A stretch of 12,641 nucleotides of DNA, taken from positions 1 through 12,641 of the forward strand of contig CALFIC010000121.1 of the NCBI GenBank assembly GCA_937876225.1, given 5' to 3'. Origin of the DNA: an uncultured Chloroflexota bacterium (GTDB taxonomy: Bacteria; Chloroflexota; Chloroflexia; Chloroflexales; Roseiflexaceae). The notes below the pieces were generated by a model, which saw only the letters and a program-made list of their open reading frames with translations, searched no databases and had not been told where the DNA came from. The position numbers were made by a program, and so were the translations under genes. The first letter of the stretch is position 1, and every line of letters starts with the position of its first letter. This document shows, piece after piece, positions 1 through 6,214 of this stretch.

Positions 1-76
1 TCTTACCATGGTCGACGTGACCGATGGTGCCGACGTTGATGTGTGGCTTGTTACGCTCAAACTTCTGCTTACCCAT
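1..76 (-). CDS. tuf: Elongation factor Tu, N-terminal fragment (runs off left edge)
   Basis: Only the first 25 residues are inside the window. They begin MGKQKFERNKPHINVGTIGH and continue VDHGK, the canonical EF-Tu start, including the first part of the GHVDHGKT phosphate-binding loop. EF-Tu is the GTPase that carries aminoacyl-tRNA to the ribosomal A site in the cytoplasm. The start codon is the CAT at 74-76 read on the minus strand. A GGAGG element (88-92 on the complement) lies 11 nt upstream, slightly long spacing. The gene follows fusA by 58 nt, so it is the fourth gene of the str operon. A second, out-of-frame ATG lies between the ribosome binding site and the start; the conserved N-terminus rules it out. 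Identity is nearly certain, although the rest of the gene is not visible. Confidence 0.96.
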   Translation of the reverse strand, partial: MGKQKFERNKPHINVGTIGHVDHGK

Positions 77-134
77 GACTTCTCATGCCTCCACATTTAC
101 CTACGTAAATATTTATACACGAACGCAAAAAAGA

Positions 135-2240
135 CTACCCGCGACGCTTGGTGATGATTTCTTGTGCCAAGTGATCGGGCAACGGTTGATAAAATGCAAA
201 TTCCATCGATGAAGTGGCGCGCCCTTGGGTTGATGAACGCAATTCGGTCGTATAACCGAACATCATCCCCAATGGCACAAAGGCACGAACAACCTGCGCA
301 TTACCGCGAGCTTCCATACCTTCGACTTGACCACGGCGACTGTTGAGGTCACCCAACACCGTGCCCAAGAAGTCATCTGGGGTCACGACTTCGACCTTCA
401 TCACTGGTTCGAGAATCTGCGGGCCGGCTTTTTTGACGCCGTCCTTCAAACCCATCGACGCCGCGATTTTGAACGCCATTTCGGACGAGTCAACATCGTG
501 GTACGAACCGTCAAACAACGTTACCTTGAGGTCAACGACCTGATAACCGGCCATTACCCCACCCGACATCGCTTCTTTGATGCCCGCTTCAACTGCTGGG
601 ACATATTCACGAGGAATCGTGCCACCAACAATCCCATTGACAAACTCAAAACCCTGACCACGTGCCAATGGCTCCAAGGTCAATTTGACGTGACCATATT
701 GCCCTTTACCACCGGACTGACGCACAAATTTGCTGTCGATGTCGGTCGTTTGCGTGATTGATTCGCGGTAAGCAACCTGAGGCTTGCCTTGGCTGGCTTC
801 TACCTTGTATTCACGACGCATACGGTCAACGATGACTTCGAGGTGCAACTCACCCATCCCGGCGATAATCGTCTGGCCAGTTTCGTGGTCAGTGAATACA
901 CGGAAGGTCGGGTCTTCTTCGGCCAACTTACTCAACGCTAGGCCCATCTTATCTTGATCGGCTTTAGTCTTGGGTTCGATAGCCAACTGAATCACCGGCT
1001 CGGGGAAGCGAATCGTCTCGAGCAAAATCGGGTTTTCGGGATCACAAATCGTATCACCGGTGAAGCTCTGCTTGGTGCCTACCATGGCGGCAATGTCGCC
1101 CGAATAGACTTCCTTGATTTCTTCACGGTGATTGGCATGCATTTGAATCAAACGACCAGCCCGCTCACGGTTGCCACGAGTCGTGTTCAACACGTAATTG
1201 CCGGCTTCCATTTTGCCCGAATACACGCGGAAATATGCCAACTTACCCACAAATGGGTCGGCAACAATTTTGAAGACCAACGCCGTGAAGGGTTCACCGT
1301 CATCCGCATTACGGACAATCAACTGGGCACCTTCGGCATCAATATCCACACCCGGAGCCACACCACGCATTGGTGGGATGTCGAGTGGTGATGGCAAGAA
1401 GTAAATCACGCAGTCGAGCATGCGTTGCACACCCTTGTTGCGCAATGCGGCGCCACACAACACCGGCACCAATTCGTTGGCCAACGTTGCTTTACGCAAC
1501 GCAACCCGCAATTGTTCGGCATCGGGGATTTGACCTTCGAGGTACAGCACCGTCAGCTCATCGTCCGTTTCAGAAATACGCTCGATCATCTCGGTGCGCA
1601 TCTGCTCGGCCTTGGCCATAAATTCGGCGGGGATTTCGACCCATTCTTCTTTGCGACCCAAGTCGTCTGTGTACAAACATGCCTTGAATTCAATCAAGTC
1701 AATAATGCCACGGAAACGGTCTTCGGCACCAATCGGCATCTGAATGCAGACAGGCTTCGCTCCCAAACGGTCGACAATCATATCAACAGTACGCTCAAAA
1801 TTCGCACCCGTGCGGTCCATTTTGTTGACAAAACAGATACGCGGTACGCGATATTTGTCAGCCTGGCGCCACACCGTTTCGGATTGTGGCTCCACACCGG
1901 CAACAGCATCAAACACCACCACGCCACCGTCAAGTACACGCAATGAACGCTCTACTTCAGCAGTAAAGTCCACGTGACCTGGGGTGTCGATGATGTTGAT
2001 ACGGTAGTTCACGCCGTTTACATCCCATGCAGCGGTGGTGGCAGCAGCGGTAATCGTGATACCACGTTCGCGCTCTTGCTCCATCCAGTCCATGGTGGCA
2101 GTACCTTCGTGTACTTCACCGATTTTGTAGGTACGACCGGTATAATAAAGGATACGTTCCGTAGTCGTCGTCTTACCCGCATCAATGTGCGCAATAATAC
2201 CGATGTTTCGGTAGCGTTCTAACGGTGTTTCGCGCGGCAT
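135..2240 (-). CDS. fusA: Elongation factor G
   Basis: This 701-residue protein is full length for EF-G, the ribosomal translocase GTPase that also helps recycle ribosomes with RRF. The G domain shows the P-loop AHIDAGKTT at residues 17-25, the switch I region RGITI at 59-63, DTPGH at 85-89 and NKMD at 139-142. Later sequence reads as typical EF-G domains II to V, for example GMGELHLEV, RESIT and SGGKGQYGHV, and the C-terminal region with GYTTELRS. The start MPRETPLERYRNIGI matches the family and has an AAGGAG element 12 nt upstream. The gene lies 49 nt after rpsG and 58 nt before tuf, the classical str order. No frameshift or missing motif was seen. Codon use is similar to the neighbouring ribosomal protein genes. 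It is probably transcribed from the promoter upstream of rpsL. Confidence 0.98.
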   Translation of the reverse strand: MPRETPLERYRNIGIIAHIDAGKTTTTERILYYTGRTYKIGEVHEGTATMDWMEQERERGITITAAATTAAWDVNGVNYRINIIDTPGHVDFTAEVERSLRVLDGGVVVFDAVAGVEPQSETVWRQADKYRVPRICFVNKMDRTGANFERTVDMIVDRLGAKPVCIQMPIGAEDRFRGIIDLIEFKACLYTDDLGRKEEWVEIPAEFMAKAEQMRTEMIERISETDDELTVLYLEGQIPDAEQLRVALRKATLANELVPVLCGAALRNKGVQRMLDCVIYFLPSPLDIPPMRGVAPGVDIDAEGAQLIVRNADDGEPFTALVFKIVADPFVGKLAYFRVYSGKMEAGNYVLNTTRGNRERAGRLIQMHANHREEIKEVYSGDIAAMVGTKQSFTGDTICDPENPILLETIRFPEPVIQLAIEPKTKADQDKMGLALSKLAEEDPTFRVFTDHETGQTIIAGMGELHLEVIVDRMRREYKVEASQGKPQVAYRESITQTTDIDSKFVRQSGGKGQYGHVKLTLEPLARGQGFEFVNGIVGGTIPREYVPAVEAGIKEAMSGGVMAGYQVVDLKVTLFDGSYHDVDSSEMAFKIAASMGLKDGVKKAGPQILEPVMKVEVVTPDDFLGTVLGDLNSRRGQVEGMEARGNAQVVRAFVPLGMMFGYTTELRSSTQGRATSSMEFAFYQPLPDHLAQEIITKRRG

Positions 2241-2276
2241 AGCCCTTACCTACTCCTTCGTCGCTCATGCGACAAT

Positions 2277-2290
2277 GTTCGTTTACGAAC
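2277..2290. repeat. Short inverted repeat at the rpsG stop codon
   Basis: GTTCGT, a 2-nt centre and ACGAAC form an inverted repeat that overlaps the first base of the rpsG stop codon complement. Another small hairpin, GTCGC-tcat-GCGAC, lies at 2260-2273 in the same spacer. With the palindrome after rpsL, each str spacer has a short symmetric element right after the stop codon. Their function is unknown; chance cannot be excluded for arms this short. Confidence 0.45.
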
Positions 2291-2763
2291 TAGAATCGAC
2301 CATAGTGCGAGAAGGCACGATTGGCTTCTGCCATGCGTTGCACATCTTCGCGGCGTTTGATGGTCGTACCGGTATTGTTGAATGCATCCACTAATTCCAA
2401 CGCCAAACGCTCGATCATTGGCTTGCCGCCACGACCACGGGCCGACATCAGCAACCAACGAATCGCCAATGACAACCGGCGTTCTGCTTTGACTTCTACT
2501 GGCACTTGATACGTGGCACCACCTACGCGGCGGGGCTTGACTTCAATGACCGGTCCGGCGTTGCGCAAGGCACCATCCATCACTTCCATCGGAGTCTTCT
2601 TCAATCGCTCAGCAGCCATCTCGAGCGCACCATAGACAATCGTCTCGGCCATGCTCTTCTTCCCACGCATCATCGTCTTGTTTACCAATTGCGTCACAAT
2701 CACACTGCTGTAACGCGCATCCGGCAACATTTCACGCTTGATAGTCTTGCCACGTCGGGGCAT
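2290..2763 (-). CDS. rpsG: 30S ribosomal protein S7
   Basis: This 157-residue protein is the usual length for bacterial S7, which nucleates assembly of the 30S head by binding the 3' major domain of 16S rRNA and contacts mRNA and tRNA at the exit site. It starts MPRRGKTIKREMLPD and carries the family signatures GGATYQVPVEV, RWLLMSARGR and the C-terminal AEANRAFSHYGRF. An AGAGG element sits about 5 nt before the start. It is the second gene of the str operon, with 39 nt to rpsL and 49 nt to fusA. In E. coli, S7 represses its own operon through the rpsL-rpsG spacer. The spacer here is shorter, and whether such control exists cannot be decided from sequence. The downstream border carries a short inverted repeat at 2277-2290 that includes the first base of the stop codon. 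Confidence 0.98.
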   Translation of the reverse strand: MPRRGKTIKREMLPDARYSSVIVTQLVNKTMMRGKKSMAETIVYGALEMAAERLKKTPMEVMDGALRNAGPVIEVKPRRVGGATYQVPVEVKAERRLSLAIRWLLMSARGRGGKPMIERLALELVDAFNNTGTTIKRREDVQRMAEANRAFSHYGRF

Positions 2764-2788
2764 ATCGACCTCTCAACCTAAAACTACT

Positions 2789-2802
2789 CACTCGTACGAG
2801 TG
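2789..2802. repeat. 14-bp perfect palindrome between rpsL and rpsG
   Basis: CACTCGTACGAGTG is a perfect 7+7 palindrome ending one base before the complement of the rpsL stop codon. In the mRNA it would follow the stop immediately. It could fold into a small hairpin, or be an mRNA processing or autoregulatory site in the only spacer between S12 and S7. No T-run follows, so it is not an intrinsic terminator. Confidence 0.6.
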
Positions 2803-3237
2803 CTACTTCTTCTTGGCTGGCGCGGCAACATTCTTCTTTGTGCCGTACTTCGAACGTCCTTGCTTGCGGTTTGCCACACCCTGTGAGTCCAATGTGCCAC
2901 GCACAATGTGATAACGCACACCCGGCAAATCCTTCACACGACCGCCACGAATCAACACCACCGAGTGCTCTTGTAGATTGTGACCTTCACCCGGAATGTA
3001 TGCAGTTACTTCCATACCGTTGGACAACCGCACCCGCGCAATCTTGCGCAACGCTGAATTTGGCTTCTTGGGCGTCATTGTACGTACCTGCGTACATACC
3101 CCTCGCTTGAACGGCGAACCGCTCCCCCGCGTCAATTTCCCCTTCAACACATTGTAGTTGAAGCGAAGTGCCGGCGCCTTTACCTTGCGCTCGACCGGTT
3201 TGCGCGGCTTTCGAACTAGCTGATTGATCGTCGGCAT
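2803..3237 (-). CDS. rpsL: 30S ribosomal protein S12
   Basis: S12 helps monitor codon-anticodon pairing at the decoding centre of the 30S subunit. The start is taken at MPTINQLVRKPRKP (CAT at 3235-3237), the universal S12 N-terminus, with GAGGAG 12 nt upstream. A longer reading from 3273 would add 12 unconserved residues and is rejected. The protein is 144 residues, slightly longer than usual because of an Ala/Lys-rich tail (AAPAKKK). It contains the decoding loop TPKKPNSALRK with the wild-type lysines that go with streptomycin sensitivity. It also contains RVKDLPGVRYH, whose Asp is the residue methylthiolated by RimO in many bacteria. It is the first gene of the operon, about 135 nt downstream of the predicted transcription start. 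Confidence 0.98.
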   Translation of the reverse strand: MPTINQLVRKPRKPVERKVKAPALRFNYNVLKGKLTRGSGSPFKRGVCTQVRTMTPKKPNSALRKIARVRLSNGMEVTAYIPGEGHNLQEHSVVLIRGGRVKDLPGVRYHIVRGTLDSQGVANRKQGRSKYGTKKNVAAPAKKK

Positions 3238-3378
3238 GCTCTCTGCTTTCTCCTCAGTCCCAACAGCACACAAAAAAATATGTTACCCTCGGATCTGGTC
3301 GCAACTACTGCTGCGCCTTAGAGAGGGCACGTTGGCTTCCGTCACTCTGATGCCAATCTAATATGCTGGCGAGTTAGA

Positions 3379-3407
3379 ATAATACCATACGCAAGCAGTG
3401 GTGTCAA
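3379..3407 (-). promoter_or_regulatory. Sigma-70 type promoter of the str operon
   Basis: Reading the minus strand, TTGACA (3402-3407) is followed by a 17-nt spacer and TATTAT (3379-3384). That is a perfect -35 box, optimal spacing and a one-mismatch -10 box. Transcription should start near 3372, giving a leader of about 135 nt before rpsL. Such strength fits a ribosomal protein operon. T-tracts on the plus strand upstream of it (3414-3417, 3443-3447, 3453-3455, 3463-3469) are roughly helically phased and could act as an UP-like or curved element. The -35/-10 match is seen directly; promoter activity is inferred. Confidence 0.88.
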
Positions 3408-3470
3408 ATCCACCTTTTCCCATCCCAATGCCCTAAATCCCCTTTTTCGCCCTTTGTCCCTCTTTTTTTA

Positions 3471-3501
3471 GATTACAATACGATTACAATCAATTTATTA
3501 T
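3471..3501 (+). promoter_or_regulatory. Tandem GATTACAAT repeat and weak promoter candidate for the dioxygenase gene
   Basis: GATTACAAT occurs twice (3471-3479 and 3482-3490), 11 bp apart and therefore on the same helix face, a common layout for an activator or repressor half-site pair. The first copy overlaps TTACAA (3473-3478), a poor -35 box. It is followed after 17 nt by TATTAT (3496-3501), a good -10 box. A weak -35 with adjacent direct repeats suggests a regulated promoter, but both parts are inference from short motifs. Confidence 0.4.
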
Positions 3502-3602
3502 GTCAAACAAACAACACTATTTCCGCACTATTTTGCCAAAAAACACCGAACTGCAGACGGCCAGTGACGACATGCAGGAAATAGCGGGACAGCTGAATAT
3601 GC

Positions 3603-3637
3603 TATGATTGGGTGAATCATTGGTTCACTTAATCATA
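3603..3637 (+). promoter_or_regulatory. 14-bp inverted repeat / RNA hairpin abutting the dioxygenase RBS
   Basis: TATGATTGGGTGAA (3603-3616) and TTCACTTAATCATA (3624-3637) flank a 7-nt loop. Twelve of 14 positions are Watson-Crick; the two exceptions are G-U pairs if the plus strand is read as RNA, so the transcript would form an uninterrupted 14-bp stem. The stem ends on the first A of the AAAGGAG ribosome binding site (3637-3643). It could be a translational control hairpin or, as DNA, a repressor operator. TATGAT at 3603-3608 resembles a -10 box but has no -35 partner. Confidence 0.6.
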
Positions 3638-3648
3638 AAGGAGTCGTC

Positions 3649-4671
3649 ATGAGCAGCGTTGCCCAGATCCGCACCGACCAATACCACGTCAGTGTCGACG
3701 AATATGTGCGCTTCCGCGAACAAGGCTACCTTGTCGTCAAAGGATTGGTATCAGCGACCGAAATAGCTGAATTGGTCCAACATACCGAAAACCTGCGCCA
3801 AGGCAACGAAGTCATCGAAGGTGTCCCGCTCCCCCCCGCCCACCTCACCCCCGAACAACGGGTGCAATACTGGTTGCGCGTGCACATGCTCCATCGCGTA
3901 TCCGAGATTCACGAGCGCTATTTGCTCCATCCCCGCATCCTCGATGTCCTCGAAGTCTTGATTGGACCTGATGTCCTCGCACTCCAAACGATGCTCTTTT
4001 TCAAACAACCGGGGCAGCCAGGCCAAGGCTACCACCAAGACAGCTATTATATTCCCACATTCCCCGACACCCTAATTGGCGCTTGGTTGGCGATTGATCG
4101 CGCCGACGAAGAAAACGGCTGCTTGTGGATGACCGTCGGTTCCCAAAACGAACCAGTCTACCCCGATAGCGACGGCCAATCCCCCAATGGTGACCAACTC
4201 ATCGCCGACATGCAACCCATCTATGGCGCCAGCAATACCGACGAACGCAAAAACGGCCTGACCAAAATCGCTGCCAAATACCCCGGCCGCGAAGTCAAAG
4301 TCGAAGCTGACCCCGGCGATGTGGTCTTTTTTGGTGGGCACGTATTGCACCGCTCACACACCAACAATAGCCATGATCGCCTGCGGCGCTCGTTTGTGGC
4401 GCACTACTGCAATGCACGCGCAGCAGTGCCGTGGAATCATGGGGCACCATGGGACGGTGAATTGGCCAACTACTTGCATATTTTGGCACGGGGCAGCACC
4501 CATATGCCCTACGCCCAACCCAAGTTTGGTACCCCCTGTGCCGCCAATACTCCTCAACCGAGCCGCGACCACCGCTTCCGGGCCATGTCGATGATGCCCA
4601 GCGACAACGGTCTGATGATTCTCACCGCCCATGCCGATGAGCATGATGATGATGACGCTGGCATGATGTAG
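3649..4671 (+). CDS. Phytanoyl-CoA dioxygenase (PhyH) family Fe(II)/2-oxoglutarate oxygenase
   Basis: This 340-residue cytoplasmic protein belongs to the PhyH superfamily (COG5285-like), enzymes that hydroxylate small molecules using Fe(II), O2 and 2-oxoglutarate. The facial triad is visible: H129 and D131 in GYHQDSYY, and H234 in GHVLHRSHTNNSHDRLRRS. Arg246 or a neighbour probably binds the 2-oxoglutarate carboxylate. The double-stranded beta-helix core spans roughly residues 20-255. A C-terminal region with NHGAPW and HILARG motifs is of a type seen in this subfamily, and the protein ends in an acidic HDDDD stretch. The start has AAAGGAG 5 nt upstream. The gene stands alone: it is divergent from str and followed by a hairpin. 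The substrate cannot be inferred; it is not adjacent to ectoine or lipid genes. Class is confident, specific function unknown. Confidence 0.9.
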   Translation: MSSVAQIRTDQYHVSVDEYVRFREQGYLVVKGLVSATEIAELVQHTENLRQGNEVIEGVPLPPAHLTPEQRVQYWLRVHMLHRVSEIHERYLLHPRILDVLEVLIGPDVLALQTMLFFKQPGQPGQGYHQDSYYIPTFPDTLIGAWLAIDRADEENGCLWMTVGSQNEPVYPDSDGQSPNGDQLIADMQPIYGASNTDERKNGLTKIAAKYPGREVKVEADPGDVVFFGGHVLHRSHTNNSHDRLRRSFVAHYCNARAAVPWNHGAPWDGELANYLHILARGSTHMPYAQPKFGTPCAANTPQPSRDHRFRAMSMMPSDNGLMILTAHADEHDDDDAGMM

Positions 4672-4689
4672 TTTTGGGGAATGATCCTG

Positions 4690-4735
4690 CCCCCCACAGA
4701 CCACGCAATGGTGCATGGTCTGTGGGGGGTTGTTG
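4690..4735 (+). terminator. Probable terminator after the dioxygenase gene
   Basis: CCCCCCACAGACCA (4690-4703) pairs perfectly with TGGTCTGTGGGGGG (4716-4729), a 14-bp stem with a 12-nt loop, beginning 18 nt after the stop codon. The following TTGTTG is a poor U-tract, so termination may be incomplete or factor-assisted. The stem is very stable and would also protect the mRNA 3' end. Confidence 0.65.
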
Positions 4736-4923
4736 CGCAACCGAACCATCTACCGCTACGGCCACTTATTCACCTACCGCGCCGGAGTTTTTTTCCAAAA
4801 AAGAAGATAAAAAATAGGGGATGTTACTGCAATTGTTTGGGGGATATACGGGAGAAGCGTGATGCCTTAGAGTATGCACATCCCATTCAGTCTAATCGCA
4901 ATAGTGTATGTGAGGAGGTACAC

Positions 4924-5280
4924 ATGTCAACCATGAAACTCCCTACCGACCACCCTGCCCCCCTTGCGCTGGCAAAAATCATCCAGCAAGGTGGCATCAC
5001 CACCTTCCCCGAGGTCTTGACGCTAAGCGATGTGGTCACGCGCTGTGGCATCCCGCTGGCGTGGCTGTTGTACCAGATCGCCAACGATGCCTTACCTGGC
5101 AGTTGTATGGGGGGCGCGCGAATGTGGCGCTGTCAGCGTCAGACGTTTTTGGAATGGGTCAAGGAGCATGCCAATGAACAACAATACCAACTGGCCGGGA
5201 CTCAGCGCAGTGATCCACCACACCCTGCAGCGCCAAGCGCTCGAAATGATTACCGCGGCCGCCCAACGCTGTCACATTAG
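4924..5280 (+). CDS. Small protein with excisionase-like (HTH_17 type) helix-turn-helix
   Basis: The chosen start ATG at 4924 has an excellent GAGGAGGT element 4 nt upstream and gives 118 residues; a longer in-frame reading back to 4681 crosses the terminator of the previous gene and is rejected. Residues about 32-80 (LTLSDVVTRCGIPLAWLLYQ, then a short wing and WRCQRQTFLEWVKEH) match the layout of excisionase/MerR-type winged helix-turn-helix domains: LS-x-x-V, a G-x-x turn, a recognition helix, GG-x-x-W/R, then L-x-x-W. It is probably a DNA-binding protein. The last 35 residues (Pro/Arg/Ser rich) look disordered and are encoded where the next gene also reads in another frame. No integrase or phage gene is nearby, so a mobile-element role is not shown. 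The resemblance is by eye and moderate. Confidence 0.65.
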   Translation: MSTMKLPTDHPAPLALAKIIQQGGITTFPEVLTLSDVVTRCGIPLAWLLYQIANDALPGSCMGGARMWRCQRQTFLEWVKEHANEQQYQLAGTQRSDPPHPAAPSARNDYRGRPTLSH

Positions 5281-5434
5281 TCCAGCGCAACTGTGTGATT
5301 GGGCGCGGCAACATGGCATCCTGCTTCATGTGAGTCTGCAGGGGTTTTTGATTGAAAAGGCCGCCGTTGATAGCGCACTCTGCCGGCGTTCACCACAATC
5401 GCGTACCCATACCAAACGCAAATATACGCAATAA
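5174..5434 (+). CDS. Hypothetical small protein overlapping the HTH gene
   Basis: Not recognised. The ATG at 5174 has AAGGAG (5161-5166) 7 nt upstream and gives 86 residues; an alternative ATG at 5168 is only 1 nt from that element. The reading frame is +1 relative to the HTH gene, and the two genes overlap by 107 nt. The middle of the protein looks real: helical, with hydrophobic spacing, for example QALEMITAAAQRCHISPAQL followed by CDWARQHGILLHVSL, which could hold a second helix-turn-helix-like unit. The end is basic (RTHTKRKYTQ), which would suit nucleic acid binding. The gene ends just before the terminator at 5438-5473. Alternatives are a programmed or mutational frameshift joining it to the HTH protein, or a spurious reading. 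Confidence 0.5.
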   Translation: MNNNTNWPGLSAVIHHTLQRQALEMITAAAQRCHISPAQLCDWARQHGILLHVSLQGFLIEKAAVDSALCRRSPQSRTHTKRKYTQ

Positions 5435-5437
5435 AAA

Positions 5438-5473
5438 AATCCCCCGTCGCTCATTCTGAAGCGGCGGGGGATT
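5438..5473. terminator. Terminator between converging transcription units
   Basis: AATCCCCCGTCGCT (5438-5451) and AGCGGCGGGGGATT (5460-5473) form a 14-bp stem with one G-T/U mismatch position and an 8-nt loop. On the minus strand the stem is followed by a run of seven T residues (complement of 5433-5439), so it should efficiently end the bcp-Uma2 transcript. On the plus strand only TTT follows, giving weaker termination of the small-protein cassette. Confidence 0.85.
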
Positions 5474-5484
5474 TGGTGAGGAGA

Positions 5485-6204
5485 CTATTCGACCGACTGG
5501 GTTTCGCTGGTGTCAATGCTTTCGGCGAAGTTATCAGAGGTGACGTCGTCAGGGTTAAAGCCCAAGGCACGTAAGCGCGCCATCAGCATTTTTTCGCGAG
5601 CGGCATGATGATCGGCGCGAGCCCGTTCTTGTTCGGCACGTTCGTGTTCTTGGCTGGCGCGTTCGTGGTCGCGTTCGTAGGATTCGGCCAATTCGACGTA
5701 GCTCATGAAGCGTTCGCCATCGGGGCGGCTCAAGGATAATTCGCCGTTTTCGATCACGAAGCCGACCCCTAGGCGGGGGCTTTGCCAGCCATGTAGAGTA
5801 TCGACTTCTTCGAATTGTTGGCCGTTGTGAACCCAGCCCATGGCTTCACCGGCATCGGGGTCATACATGTAGTATTCTTCGACGCCAGCGCGCTCATAAA
5901 ACTTGAGGCGGCGACAAATCGTTACCATGCTCATACCGGGAGCAAAGGCATCGAAAACGACGTGGGGCACCACGTTGGCTTCGTCCCATTGGCGATACGC
6001 GGTGCGCTCGCCCTTGGCCACGCCGTAGGCCACAAAGACGTCGGGATTGGCAAAAGTAGTGGCGGTCGGCGTGGTATACCAGGGCACACCACCAGCCACC
6101 AATACGTCGCGGCGAGCGCGGAACAAGGCCTCGAGGCCCCCTTGGAGGGTGACAATCCAGCGCAGGCGCCGGGTGCTTTCGCCGGTAATAATTCGTGGAG
6201 CCAT
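5485..6204 (-). CDS. Uma2 family (DUF820) restriction endonuclease-like protein
   Basis: A 239-residue protein with the Uma2/DUF820 PD-(D/E)XK-like fold pattern. NPDVFVAYG supplies the PD (D55), the next core strand is PHVVFDAFAPG, and RRLKFYERAGVEEYYMYDP supplies the conserved Lys101 and the characteristic GVEEYY-x-YDP. The usual core strand is FEV-x-SP, with Glu as a metal ligand. Here it is Asp85 and the Ser is Ala, so catalytic competence is uncertain. Residues about 168-212 are a charged heptad-like coiled coil (ERDHERASQEHERAEQERAR), typical of the family. AGGAGG lies 6 nt before the start. It begins 10 nt after bcp on the same strand, so they are probably co-transcribed. The biological role of Uma2 proteins is poorly established; many copies occur in Chloroflexota and cyanobacteria. 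Family assignment is confident. Confidence 0.88.
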   Translation of the reverse strand: MAPRIITGESTRRLRWIVTLQGGLEALFRARRDVLVAGGVPWYTTPTATTFANPDVFVAYGVAKGERTAYRQWDEANVVPHVVFDAFAPGMSMVTICRRLKFYERAGVEEYYMYDPDAGEAMGWVHNGQQFEEVDTLHGWQSPRLGVGFVIENGELSLSRPDGERFMSYVELAESYERDHERASQEHERAEQERARADHHAAREKMLMARLRALGFNPDDVTSDNFAESIDTSETQSVE

Positions 6205-6214
6205 CTGCTTCCTC

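Larger units (their letters stand above)
3238..3648. other. Divergent intergenic region between rpsL and the dioxygenase gene
   Basis: No coding sequence is supported here. The left third is the str leader (about 3238-3372, read on the minus strand), which includes an A/T run near 3272-3281. The middle holds the str promoter and a pyrimidine-rich stretch with phased T-tracts (3410-3470). The right part carries a tandem GATTACAAT repeat, a weak plus-strand promoter candidate, and a 14-bp inverted repeat touching the ribosome binding site of the dioxygenase gene. These elements are listed separately. Confidence 0.8.

Noticed and set aside
327..2222. Several plus-strand open frames across the fusA region
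   Set aside because: They lie antisense to an intact EF-G gene, lack ribosome binding sites and show no recognisable domains.
4354..4749. Minus-strand frame over the end of the dioxygenase and its terminator
   Set aside because: It is antisense to conserved PhyH-family sequence and crosses the terminator hairpin; no ribosome binding site was seen.
4681..4923. N-terminal extension of the HTH protein from 4681
   Set aside because: It would start inside the preceding terminator region, has no ribosome binding site, and the sequence looks like translated spacer; the ATG at 4924 has GAGGAGGT.
4924..5434. Integrated mobile element or toxin-antitoxin pair
   Set aside because: The HTH resembles excisionases, but there is no integrase, transposase, terminal repeat or target duplication, and the second protein does not match a toxin family I recognise.
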